DNA of 64,000 nt from assembly GCA_036499395.1 (NCBI GenBank), contig DASYDW010000066.1:43492-107491 (forward strand), in the 5' to 3' direction. This document shows positions 46,640 to 54,931 of the stretch, piece after piece. The position numbers and the translations under genes were made by a program. The DNA is from Pirellulales bacterium. Its GTDB lineage: Bacteria > Planctomycetota > Planctomycetia > Pirellulales > JACPPG01. The notes under the pieces were generated by a model that was not told the DNA's origin, ran no database searches, and was given only the letters and a program-made list of their open reading frames with translations. The stretch's first letter is position 1. Each line of letters starts with the position of its first letter.

Positions 46640-48010
46640 ATGGCCACCCTGGACGAATATCTCGACGAACAAGCTCCACGCTTCGAAGAAGAGCTGTGCC
46701 AGCTGTTACGAATTCCCAGCGTCAGCGCCATGAGTGCGCACAAACAGGATATTCGCGCCGCGGCCGGCTGGGTGCTGAAGCAGTTCCAATCGCTGGGCTT
46801 CAAGTCCGAACTGATCGAGACCGACGGGCATCCGATCGTCTATGCCGAGAGCTCGGCCGTGCCTGGCGCGCCCACGGTGCTAGTCTATGGCCATTACGAC
46901 GTGCAGCCCCCCGATCCGTTGGGGGAGTGGATCTCGCCCCCCTTCGAGCCGACCGTGCGCGACGGCAACTTGTACGCCCGCGGCGCGACCGACGACAAGG
47001 GGCAGATGTTCACGCACATCAAGAGCGCCGAGGGCTGGATCAAGACCGCGGGCCGATTGCCGCTGAACCTGAAATACATCATTGAGGGAGAAGAGGAAGT
47101 CGGCAGTGCGAATCTCGACACTTTCGTCGATCGCAATCACGAGCGGCTGGCCTGCGACATTATCGTCATCAGCGACACCAGCCAATTCGCCCCGGGCCAA
47201 CCGGCGATCACCTACGGCCTGAAAGGAATCGCGTACTTCGAGCTGCGACTTACCGGCCCGAGTCAGGATTTGCACTCGGGCGTCTTCGGTGGTGCGGTCA
47301 CCAACCCCGCCAACGCGCTGGTGCGCATGCTGACGGCGCTGGTCAACGAGCGCGGCCAGGTCCAGCTTCCCGGTTTCTATGACGACGTGTTGCCGATCAC
47401 GGACACCGAGCGCGCGGCCATGCGCAAGCTCAATTTCGACGAGAAAGAATTCATGCGGCAGCTCGGCGTCGACGCCCTCTCAGGCGAGGAAGGCTTCACG
47501 ACGCTCGAACGGCGTTGGGCAAGACCCACCTGCGACATCAATGGGTTGACCAGTGGCTACCAGGGTGAAGGGGCGAAAACGGTGCTGCCGGCCCGGGCGA
47601 GCGCGAAGTTCAGCTTTCGGCTGGTTCCCAACCAAGATCCGCACAAGGTAGCGACGACGCTGCAGGCGTTTCTCGAGCCGCGCGTTCCGCCCGGAATCAA
47701 GATGGAATTGATTTCGTTTCACGGTGCGCCAGGCGTGGTCGTGCCGCTCGACAGCCCCTACATGGACGCCGCGGCCCGGGCGATCGAGGCCGGCTTCGGG
47801 CGTCGCCCGGTATTCATTCGCGAAGGGGGATCGATCCCCGTGGTGTCGACCTTTCACGAAAAGTTGGGAGTCGATACGCTACTGCTGGGATGGGGGCAAA
47901 ACGACGACAATACGCACAGCCCGAACGAGAAGTTTTGCCTGGCCGACTTTCATCGCGGCATCAAGGCGAGCGCTCACTTGTGGCAGGAAATCAGCAAAAT
48001 CAAGAAATGA
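46640..48010 (+). CDS. M20 family dipeptidase/metallopeptidase
   Basis: A 456-residue cytoplasmic metallopeptidase of the M20 (PepV/carnosinase-like) family. Metal and catalytic residues are visible: GHYDVQP (His85, Asp87), DDKG (~118-121), EGEEEVGS (Glu151/Glu152 region) and a C-terminal HSPNEKF histidine. The dimerisation domain lies between. Peptides or N-acyl-amino acids would be substrates. The ATG at 46640 was chosen since the family fold begins directly after it. It is followed 95 bp later by serS on the same strand. Confidence 0.92.
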   Translation: MATLDEYLDEQAPRFEEELCQLLRIPSVSAMSAHKQDIRAAAGWVLKQFQSLGFKSELIETDGHPIVYAESSAVPGAPTVLVYGHYDVQPPDPLGEWISPPFEPTVRDGNLYARGATDDKGQMFTHIKSAEGWIKTAGRLPLNLKYIIEGEEEVGSANLDTFVDRNHERLACDIIVISDTSQFAPGQPAITYGLKGIAYFELRLTGPSQDLHSGVFGGAVTNPANALVRMLTALVNERGQVQLPGFYDDVLPITDTERAAMRKLNFDEKEFMRQLGVDALSGEEGFTTLERRWARPTCDINGLTSGYQGEGAKTVLPARASAKFSFRLVPNQDPHKVATTLQAFLEPRVPPGIKMELISFHGAPGVVVPLDSPYMDAAARAIEAGFGRRPVFIREGGSIPVVSTFHEKLGVDTLLLGWGQNDDNTHSPNEKFCLADFHRGIKASAHLWQEISKIKK

Positions 48011-48105
48011 CACGTCGTGTGCCGCTGTTGCGGATCGCCGTGTTTTGAGCCGCGACCTGCTCCTATCGGATTTTCAACCAGCAATCCTCATTCATCGTCT
48101 TTCAC

Positions 48106-49392
48106 ATGCTCGATCGTAAATTCGTTGCTGAAAACGTAGACTTGGTAAAGAAGAATTGCGAACTGCGCGGCGCCAAGGCAGACATCGATCGCTTCTTGCA
48201 GCTCGAATCGCAGCGCCGCGAGAAGCAGACCGAAGTGGAGCAGTTGAATCGCCAGGCGAACGAAGTCTCGAAATCGATCGGTCAGGCCAAAGATCCGGCA
48301 GAGCGCGAGGCGCGCAAGAACCAGGGGCGCGAGCTGCGCGATAAGACGACGGCCGTGCAGGCCGAGGTCGATGCATTAATCGCTGAGACGGATGCGATCC
48401 TGCGCACGATTCCCAACCTGTCGCACCCCGCCGCGCCGACCGGTGCCGACGATCAGTCGAACCTGGAAATTCGCAAGGGAAAGACGCCGCTGCCGAAGTT
48501 CGACTTCAAGCCGCTCGATCACGTCACTTTGGGTGAGCGGCTGCAATTGTTCGACTTCGAAGGTGGAGCGAAAGTCGCGGGGCACGGGTTTTATTTCCTG
48601 CTCAACGACGCGGTGCTGCTGGAGTTAGCGCTGCAGCGCTATGCGCTCGATCTGCTGATCTCGGAGAAATTCACGCCGACGATTACGCCAGACTTGGCGC
48701 GCAATGACATTCTGCAAGGGACCGGTTACATCCCGCGCGGGCCTGAAACACAGATATACAGTGTGGCCGACAGTGACCTGAGCCTGGTTGCGACGGCCGA
48801 GATTACATTGGGCGGCCTGCTATCGGATCAGATTATCGAGGCCGAACGGCTGCCGCTGAAGTACTGCGGGATCAGCCATTGCTACCGCACCGAGGCTGGC
48901 GCCGGGGGACGCCAATCACGCGGCCTGTACCGCGTTCATCAATTCACCAAGGTCGAGATGTTCGCCTTCACGCTCCCCGAGCAGAGCGACGCGATGCTCG
49001 ATTATTTCTGCGAGCTGGAAGGGCGTCTGTTCGACGGATTGGGGATTCCCTATCGTGTTGTCGACACCGCGACAGGCGATCTGGGAGGTCCGGCGTATCG
49101 TAAATTCGATCTCGAAGCGTGGATGCCCGGCCGCGGCGATGGCGGCGAATTTGGCGAAGTGACCAGCACGTCAAATTGCACGGACTATCAGGCCCGGCGG
49201 TTGGGAATTCGCTATCGTAACAAGGGGGAAAAGGGAACCCACTTCTTGCACACGCTAAATGGCACGGCGATCGCCATCAGCCGAGGAATCATAGCCGTGA
49301 TCGAAAACTATCAGCAGGCCGACGGTTCGATTCTAGTGCCCGAGGTACTACGGCCATTTATGGGCAAAGACCGGATCGTGGCGCCGATTTAG
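48106..49392 (+). CDS. serS: Serine--tRNA ligase
   Basis: A 428-residue class II aminoacyl-tRNA synthetase charging tRNA-Ser. The N-terminal ~110 residues form the coiled-coil arm (LDRKFVAENVDLVKKN and following Lys/Glu/Arg-rich helix). Motif 2 (YRTEAGAGGRQSRGLYRVHQF) and motif 3 (LHTLNGTAIAISRG) are intact, as are TSTSNCTDYQARR and the C-terminal RPFMGKDRI. The 3' end overlaps the convergent DUF2238 gene by 45 bases. Confidence 0.96.
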   Translation: MLDRKFVAENVDLVKKNCELRGAKADIDRFLQLESQRREKQTEVEQLNRQANEVSKSIGQAKDPAEREARKNQGRELRDKTTAVQAEVDALIAETDAILRTIPNLSHPAAPTGADDQSNLEIRKGKTPLPKFDFKPLDHVTLGERLQLFDFEGGAKVAGHGFYFLLNDAVLLELALQRYALDLLISEKFTPTITPDLARNDILQGTGYIPRGPETQIYSVADSDLSLVATAEITLGGLLSDQIIEAERLPLKYCGISHCYRTEAGAGGRQSRGLYRVHQFTKVEMFAFTLPEQSDAMLDYFCELEGRLFDGLGIPYRVVDTATGDLGGPAYRKFDLEAWMPGRGDGGEFGEVTSTSNCTDYQARRLGIRYRNKGEKGTHFLHTLNGTAIAISRGIIAVIENYQQADGSILVPEVLRPFMGKDRIVAPI

Positions 49393-50106
49393 TAACTCGC
49401 TGAAAACGGCGTCGCGACCGGTTGTTTCGCGCCGGATCCTTCCGCCACTCTCACGGTCGAGAGATTTGTTGCGGCACCGCTTCACGGCGATGCAGCCGGC
49501 AATGGCGCCTGCCAGGGCGAGCGCCATATCCTTCTGCGCATCCCACATATCGCCCTGCTGGCCGTTGTAGGCCTCGGCCTGGTCCGGCGAAAGCGCGATC
49601 GCGATGAGCCATTCCAAAAGCTCGTAAAGAGCGCTCGAAGCCAGAATCGCGCCGATCGCCAGCGTTATTCCCCAAGCTCGCGGCATGCGTAACGACTTAT
49701 CGAGAACATCGCGCACTACAAGGACGAGCATCAGGCCGTAGCAAAAGTGAACGAGCCGGTCGTAATGGTTTCGTTGCCAACCGAGGGAGGAAGGCGCATT
49801 TCCACCCAACGCGTTGTACCATTCGCGATACGGCACATTGGAGTAAAGGTAGCGTGCCCCCAGCAAGTGCAGGCACAGAAACGCCAAAACCGCAGTGAAG
49901 CTCGCCAGGCTCATCGGCTGGTAACGATCCAGCGTTATAAGCAAAGCGATGGCAATCACCGTCGGAATGTGTTGCAGAATCAGTTCGTACGGCCAGGGGG
50001 GATCAATGCAACTTGCGATCCACAATGCGACAAAACCGCCAAGCAGCCACGGCTTGAACGCGGATGTCCGAGACGCAACTCGCGATTCCTGGCCGCGCGA
50101 GGACAT
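49348..50106 (-). CDS. DUF2238 (YjdF-type) membrane protein
   Basis: A 252-residue integral membrane protein with about six hydrophobic helices (LLGGFVALWIASCID, TVIAIALLITLD, FTAVLAFLCLHLLG, FCYGLMLVLVVRDVL, LAIGAILASSALYELLEWL, LALAGAIAGCIAV). The conserved DRLVHFCYGL and QQGDMWDAQKDM segments identify the DUF2238 family, whose function is unknown. The basic tail is cytoplasmic. Its 3' end overlaps serS by 45 bases. Confidence 0.88.
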   Translation of the reverse strand: MSSRGQESRVASRTSAFKPWLLGGFVALWIASCIDPPWPYELILQHIPTVIAIALLITLDRYQPMSLASFTAVLAFLCLHLLGARYLYSNVPYREWYNALGGNAPSSLGWQRNHYDRLVHFCYGLMLVLVVRDVLDKSLRMPRAWGITLAIGAILASSALYELLEWLIAIALSPDQAEAYNGQQGDMWDAQKDMALALAGAIAGCIAVKRCRNKSLDRESGGRIRRETTGRDAVFSELLNRRHDPVFAHKWP

Positions 50107-50126
50107 ATCTACACCTCATTGCGAGG

Positions 50127-50324
50127 CTAGCCGTCGCTGCGTTCACATATCGCCGATTTGCCACGCGAACCGACGTATAGCAACGCGAACACGGCAGCGC
50201 CGCACAGCATTACCAATCCGATGCCAAGCGGTTTGGCATAGCCGGTATCAATGCCGTGTATGGCCGCGGCCACGCCGAACAGGGCCATCGTCGAACTGAG
50301 CAGGAACAGAGGACGGCGCAGCAT
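50127..50324 (-). CDS. Small two-helix membrane protein
   Basis: A 65-residue protein with two hydrophobic segments (PLFLLSSTMALFGVAAAIHGI and GIGLVMLCGAAVFALLYVG) and a short polar tail. The ATG at 50324 is preferred because GGAGG is five bases upstream. It follows the 279-residue gene by 17 bases and precedes DUF2238 by 20, so one transcript is likely. A second, degraded copy of its first half occurs in the chimeric frame at 51233-51425. The function is unknown. Confidence 0.65.
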   Translation of the reverse strand: MLRRPLFLLSSTMALFGVAAAIHGIDTGYAKPLGIGLVMLCGAAVFALLYVGSRGKSAICERSDG

Positions 50325-50341
50325 GTGCCCCTCCACGGTTG

Positions 50342-51181
50342 TCAGGAGTTGTTCCTGCTAATACTGATCCGTGGCGAGGAGAGATTATTCCCGCGCGGCA
50401 GCATAATCGAGCGACAGTCGCAACTGCTGGTACCAAATGGCCCTAACAACTTTCCAAGGATCGATTTATACGACTCCTTGAACGCACAGTACCAATCCCA
50501 GGGCTTATTGACCTCTCCGTAAGGCCACAGCTTCCCCAGGCGACGCCGCATTCTACGCGTCCAAAACGATGGCTTCTTTCCAGGCACAGGCCAGTACCAC
50601 TGACATACCGCGGCCACCTTATTCAACTCCGTTGATCGCTCGATCCGATCGAGCACTTCGGCCGTGGTCCAGGGGAAAATGTATCCATTGCCGCCAAAAC
50701 TGATGCCCATCCATCCGATATGGTATTCGACACCAGCTGCTGGGTCTTCGAGCATAATCGGCCCAAACTCCATCGACCAACTATCCGGCACGAAGTCTTC
50801 GTCGTTCTCTGGAGACCCGATGCGAGACAACTGTTTGCATAGATCGTCCGTCGCCGGCCCCAGCGAGATGAATGCCCGATGAATTGGTCGTGACTCGTCT
50901 CCGAGCGCTTCGACCATCGAAACGATGTCATCTGCCTCGTGCGTCCAATCCCAGGCAATATCCTTGACCGTGCTGATGACAGAATTAATTGGTTCAAGCC
51001 AAGATGACGGACGATCGTCCCGGTCGATAGCGCTGCCGAATTTGATTTCGAAATTAGCACGCCCCTCGCGAGCTAGAACGCCTGTTTCAAGCAGATCAAG
51101 AAAGAAGAGCCGTAACTCGCGTGGCGTCACGATGGGCGCTGGACGCGGCCGATAGTAAGTCAGCGACGTATAAAACCCCAT
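50342..51181 (-). CDS. Protein of unknown function (cargo Y of the rearranged locus)
   Basis: A 279-residue soluble protein, no signal peptide, no recognised domain. The text is alpha/beta with many Trp (WLEPINS, DIAWDWTHEADD, WYWPVPGK) and a Ser/Arg-rich end. AGAGGA five bases before the ATG supports the start. It lies directly after the chimeric frame (51 bp) and before the small membrane protein gene. Its context suggests it was introduced into the phosphohexomutase/membrane-protein interval, possibly by duplication. Do not infer activity. Confidence 0.65.
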   Translation of the reverse strand: MGFYTSLTYYRPRPAPIVTPRELRLFFLDLLETGVLAREGRANFEIKFGSAIDRDDRPSSWLEPINSVISTVKDIAWDWTHEADDIVSMVEALGDESRPIHRAFISLGPATDDLCKQLSRIGSPENDEDFVPDSWSMEFGPIMLEDPAAGVEYHIGWMGISFGGNGYIFPWTTAEVLDRIERSTELNKVAAVCQWYWPVPGKKPSFWTRRMRRRLGKLWPYGEVNKPWDWYCAFKESYKSILGKLLGPFGTSSCDCRSIMLPRGNNLSSPRISISRNNS

Positions 51182-51232
51182 TCTCGTCCTCTAAAGCCCA
51201 CACGGAGTTTCGCGTGAGTTGGCAATCCGCTG

Positions 51233-51425
51233 TTACACCGCGTCCGCCACGGCGGCCAGGTCTGTTTCCATCGCGCTGAGGCGTTCTTCCAACTCGGCCT
51301 TCGTGTCGTCGAGGTTCGCCGGTTGTTCGGCTGGCTCGTAGGCAAAGATGACGAACATGATTGTCGGTTCAATGCCGTGGATGGCCGCGGCCACGCCAAA
51401 TCGGGCCATCGACGAGCTGAGCTAG
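51233..51425 (-). pseudogene. Chimeric remnant: start of the small membrane protein joined to the C-terminus of the phosphohexomutase
   Basis: From the ATG at 51409 the minus strand encodes a continuous 58-codon frame. The first ~13 residues, MARFGVAAAIHGI, match residues ~13-25 of the 65-residue membrane protein at 50127-50324, and homology extends upstream to LSSS before a stop codon. From FAYEPAEQ to the end (37 residues) it matches the end of the phosphohexomutase at 52906-54729 in 32 positions. A short bridge (EPTIMFVI) joins them. Whether it is translated is unknown; there is no good ribosome binding site. It records a duplication with deletion. Confidence 0.7.
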
Positions 51426-51430
51426 AACGG

Positions 51431-52366
51431 TCAGCCTGCTCCGTCCTTCGTCAATTGGGCAAGGATATAACAATTCGATGTTTGCAGGTCCTGGTCACTC
51501 ATCGTGCGAAATCGCCGCGCCAGCCGGTGACGACTCAGACCTCCGTCAGAGCCGTAGCATTCGTCCTGCAGGATTTTAAATCCTAGCCGCTTCAAACTTT
51601 CGACATGCACAGAATGAGGTTCACGGTTGATTAAGAATCGACGAGAGCCAACCACTACCCGCCATAATAAATCGCCGTAGGCCCAATGCCCATTCCATTC
51701 GTTTGCGGTCTTATGACATCGAAAATCAATGGCGTGGCTCGTATAGCCGCCTGGCCGAATCCATTTTGCGATGGCATCATAAGCCCGCGGGACATCTCCG
51801 ACGTGTTCCATGACAGCTTGGCTGATCACCGCATCGGCAACGCCGCGCATAATCACATTGGAGTCATCCCATGGTGCTGCATAACGGATCGTGCTATCGG
51901 CATCGTCGAGGCGTGTCAGGTCTCGACGAATCAGTGCCAGGCGCTCCGCATCGAGGGCGTTGCTCGGAATTATATCACTCGGAAAATCGTAGTCATCAAG
52001 GAGCGGGCGTACCCCCGGAAACTCATCAGGTCCGGGAATGGGCTCTCGGCGACGAAACAGTTCAACAAGAGCGTCGAACATCGCCAGATTGGTTTCGACG
52101 TCGAAGTACTTTTTTACTTCTAAGCCAATGTACTGGTCGACGCCTGACAGCCGCGATGCAATGCCTGTTCCTAGTGAGTCTCCTGGTCCAAGCTCTCCCA
52201 AGACACGGATGTTTTGGGCACCAGCACGCTTCATGGTTACTAAATGCCGCAACCAGACACTGTAGCAGTAGCGGGGCATATTTGAACCACCGCTGGCACG
52301 ATTCGTAAATCGCTGAACCCCGGGTACAAAGGTTGCCGCTCCCTTGGCGATTGCCTTAAGGCTCAT
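51431..52366 (-). CDS. SAM-dependent methyltransferase (class I, cargo X of the rearranged locus)
   Basis: A 311-residue class I methyltransferase. Motif I is LGELGPGDSLGTG (~57-69) and the post-motif region has DAVISQAVMEHVGD followed by IRPGGYTSHAIDFR. The N-terminal region (AKGAATFVPGVQRF) and the acidic middle are typical of methyltransferases of glycolipid or peptide pathways, but the substrate cannot be told. A GTG at 52375 is an alternative start. The stop comes five bases before the chimeric remnant begins. Confidence 0.8.
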   Translation of the reverse strand: MSLKAIAKGAATFVPGVQRFTNRASGGSNMPRYCYSVWLRHLVTMKRAGAQNIRVLGELGPGDSLGTGIASRLSGVDQYIGLEVKKYFDVETNLAMFDALVELFRRREPIPGPDEFPGVRPLLDDYDFPSDIIPSNALDAERLALIRRDLTRLDDADSTIRYAAPWDDSNVIMRGVADAVISQAVMEHVGDVPRAYDAIAKWIRPGGYTSHAIDFRCHKTANEWNGHWAYGDLLWRVVVGSRRFLINREPHSVHVESLKRLGFKILQDECYGSDGGLSRHRLARRFRTMSDQDLQTSNCYILAQLTKDGAG

Positions 52367-52905
52367 AGACCTCACTCGTATTCTTACGCGGGAAAAGTTT
52401 TATGCCGTGCTCACACGCGTGAGTATGTCTGATCGCCGAATAGAGTTCACAATTCAAGTGTGACTTGCGAATGAACTCAAGAATATAACGATAGGTGCTC
52501 TTGCGTGAGCTAACAATGTGTTGGAAATCGAATGCACGCGATACTGCAGTTCTGCCAGTGACGCATTTGTATAACAAAGCAAACTGCCGCCCATCTCTTG
52601 CCTTTAAAATAGGCAGGGTTGCGGCCGTTGCGAATGCCTGTTCGCGCCAAAGAAACGCGCGCGCCATGACAAACGACCAGCACGCCGGGCCATTACGTTG
52701 AGTTGTCCTCTTAGGCAGGGGTCCGTAGCGTCCCAGCCAATCGACGTTGGTTGCTTTGGAGTTACTCTAATTCCCAGCAACATGCCTCGCAAGGTGCCCA
52801 TCGCCGTGTCGTACTTCATCCTGCCAAGGGCTTCCTCGCTTCCAAAGTGGCATCCAAAAAAAATCCTGAGAGTTATCCATCCTATGCGGGTTTACGCTCG
52901 CGTGT
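52367..52905. other. 539-base AT-richer intergenic region
   Basis: Between the methyltransferase start and the 3' end of the phosphohexomutase gene. Over 52381-52620 the GC content by hand count is about 45%, against roughly 65% in a 60-base sample of the neighbouring mutase. A 103-codon minus-strand frame (52356-52667) overlaps the methyltransferase start but shows no family motif. The region is probably foreign or decayed; nothing is named. Confidence 0.45.
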
Positions 52906-54729
52906 TTACGTCGCGTCGGCCACGGCGGCCAGGTCCTTCTCCATCGTCGTGAGGCGTTCTTCGAGTTCAGCCTTCGTGTCGTCGAGGTTCGCCAGTTGTT
53001 CGGCGGGCTCGTAGGCAAAGGTGTAGAACTTCACCTTGGGCTCGGTGCCGCTGGGGCGCACGGCGGCGTAGTTGCCGGCCTTTTCCAGGTCGAAAATAAT
53101 CAGGTCGTCCTTGGGGCCGTCCAATTTTTTCTTTCCGCCGTCAGGCGTCAGTATTACCTGACCTAGATAATCCCGCGCCTGCGCGACTTTGATGCCACCT
53201 AGGGATTTCGGCAGTTCGGTGCGCAAACGGGTCATAAGTTGCTTCATACGCGTCATGCCTTCGCTGCCGGGCATCGTTTTCGATACGGTTCGCTCGGCAT
53301 GACAGCCGTGTTGCCAATAGAGCGCGTCGAGCTTTTCGCACAGGGTCTGCCCGGCAGTCTTGCATTGCGCGGCAAGTTCGGCCATCAACATCGCGGCCAC
53401 CGCGGCGTCCTTATCGCGGACGTGCGTGCCGACGAGAAAACCGTGCGACTCTTCACAGCCCAGCACAAACTTCTCGGGCCCGACTTCGTCAATAGTTTGC
53501 GCGATCCACTTAAAGCCCACCAGTAGGTTACCGTACGTCTTCACGCCGTACGCATCGGCGATGCGGCGGATCATCTCGCTCGTGACGAGCGTTTTAACGA
53601 CATAATGATCGCTCGTCAGCGTGCCAGCGGCCTTGCGACCGGCAAGGACATATTCGGCCAGCAAAGCACCGATCTGATTGCCGGTAAAGGTGCGCCATTG
53701 CGCGCCGAGCGCCGTGCTGGCGGGCGCCGCACAGCCCAACCGATCCGCGTCGGGGTCGGTGGATAAGATCAGTTCCGCGCCGCTCAGTTGCGCACGTTCA
53801 ATCATGGTGTCGAAAGTGGCTGGGTTTTCGGGATTCGAAACGTGTCCCGGCACGTTGGGGAAATCGCCGTCCGGTTCGGCGTGCGGCTTGAAGACTTCCA
53901 CGTCTTTGAAGCCGGCCAGCGCCAGCACCGGGCAAACGCTCGATCGCCCTACGCCGTGCATCGGCGAGTAGATGATCTTCAAAGCCCGCGGGCCGGGTAG
54001 GCTCTGAGCCAGGATTCCCTTTTGATAAACGGTGTCGGCCTCTTCCTGGCTGTACTTCACTTTGCCCGACGCCAGGGCCTCGGCAAATGGCACACGGTTG
54101 ATTGCTGAAACGTTCATGACCCGCTCGATCACCCCCTTGTCATGCGGCGGCAGTAACTGGGCGCCGGTGCTCCAATAGGCCTTGATCGCATTGTCGCTGG
54201 GTGGATTGTGACTGGCCGTGATCATGATGCCGCACGAGCAGCGAAAATGCCGTACGGCGAGCGATAGTTCGGGCGTGCTGCGAAATCCGTCGAGGAAGAA
54301 GACCTCGAAGCCCGCCGCGACCATGATCTCGGCGCACAGCTCGGCGAAATGACGCGAGCGGTGCCGCGTGTCGTAGGCGATTGCGCACGAAAGTGAGTCG
54401 CCGGTTGGCCGCTGTTCCTTGACATAATCGGCCAGGCCCTGCGCGCTTTCCCCCATCGTGCGATCATTGATCGCGTTGGAGCCGATCGGATACATCCGGC
54501 CGCGTCGACCGCCGGTGCCAAACGGAATAACGGTCCAGAAAACGTCGTCCAACTGCTGCCAGTGGCCCGCGGTAATTTGCTCTTCGACTTGCGGTGCATA
54601 CTCGGCGTAACGCGGCTCGGTCAGCCAGGCACGAATATTCTCGACGGCGGTGGCCGAAATTTGACCGGCCTTTGCGGCAGCCTGCAGGGCTTCGAGGGCC
54701 GTGGCCGATGATTGCGGGGAAGTCGACAT
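52906..54729 (-). CDS. Phosphoglucomutase/phosphomannomutase (alpha-D-phosphohexomutase)
   Basis: A 607-residue alpha-D-phosphohexomutase interconverting hexose 1- and 6-phosphates. The phosphoserine loop is TASHNPPS (Ser173), the metal loop DPDADR, the sugar loop GCEESHG and the phosphate-binding loop RPSGTEPK. The size fits PMM/PGM of the ~580-residue branch. An acidic helical C-terminus (ELEERLTTMEKD) follows. AGGAG six bases before the ATG at 54729 fixes the start. It diverges from a second mutase. A degenerate duplicate of its last 37 codons is at 51233-51425. Confidence 0.92.
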   Translation of the reverse strand: MSTSPQSSATALEALQAAAKAGQISATAVENIRAWLTEPRYAEYAPQVEEQITAGHWQQLDDVFWTVIPFGTGGRRGRMYPIGSNAINDRTMGESAQGLADYVKEQRPTGDSLSCAIAYDTRHRSRHFAELCAEIMVAAGFEVFFLDGFRSTPELSLAVRHFRCSCGIMITASHNPPSDNAIKAYWSTGAQLLPPHDKGVIERVMNVSAINRVPFAEALASGKVKYSQEEADTVYQKGILAQSLPGPRALKIIYSPMHGVGRSSVCPVLALAGFKDVEVFKPHAEPDGDFPNVPGHVSNPENPATFDTMIERAQLSGAELILSTDPDADRLGCAAPASTALGAQWRTFTGNQIGALLAEYVLAGRKAAGTLTSDHYVVKTLVTSEMIRRIADAYGVKTYGNLLVGFKWIAQTIDEVGPEKFVLGCEESHGFLVGTHVRDKDAAVAAMLMAELAAQCKTAGQTLCEKLDALYWQHGCHAERTVSKTMPGSEGMTRMKQLMTRLRTELPKSLGGIKVAQARDYLGQVILTPDGGKKKLDGPKDDLIIFDLEKAGNYAAVRPSGTEPKVKFYTFAYEPAEQLANLDDTKAELEERLTTMEKDLAAVADAT

Positions 54730-54931
54730 GATCGCTCCTGAAAGGGAACCTTCCGTCGCCCGAGGCCGATCAGCCAGGCGTGCGTTTATTGTGCCGAAAT
54801 GCGGTCTGCAAACAAGGCCGATGGCCTCGCGGTGACCGTGCGACAACGCGACGGCTTTCGAGGTTGCTATACTTGCACGCACTCGCTCCCGCTATTCCTC
54901 GCCCAACGCATTGCAACAAGGAACATCGCCT

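Noticed and set aside
52356..52667. 103-codon minus-strand frame just upstream of the methyltransferase
   Set aside because: No family motif, atypical composition and it overlaps the next start; not enough to name a gene.
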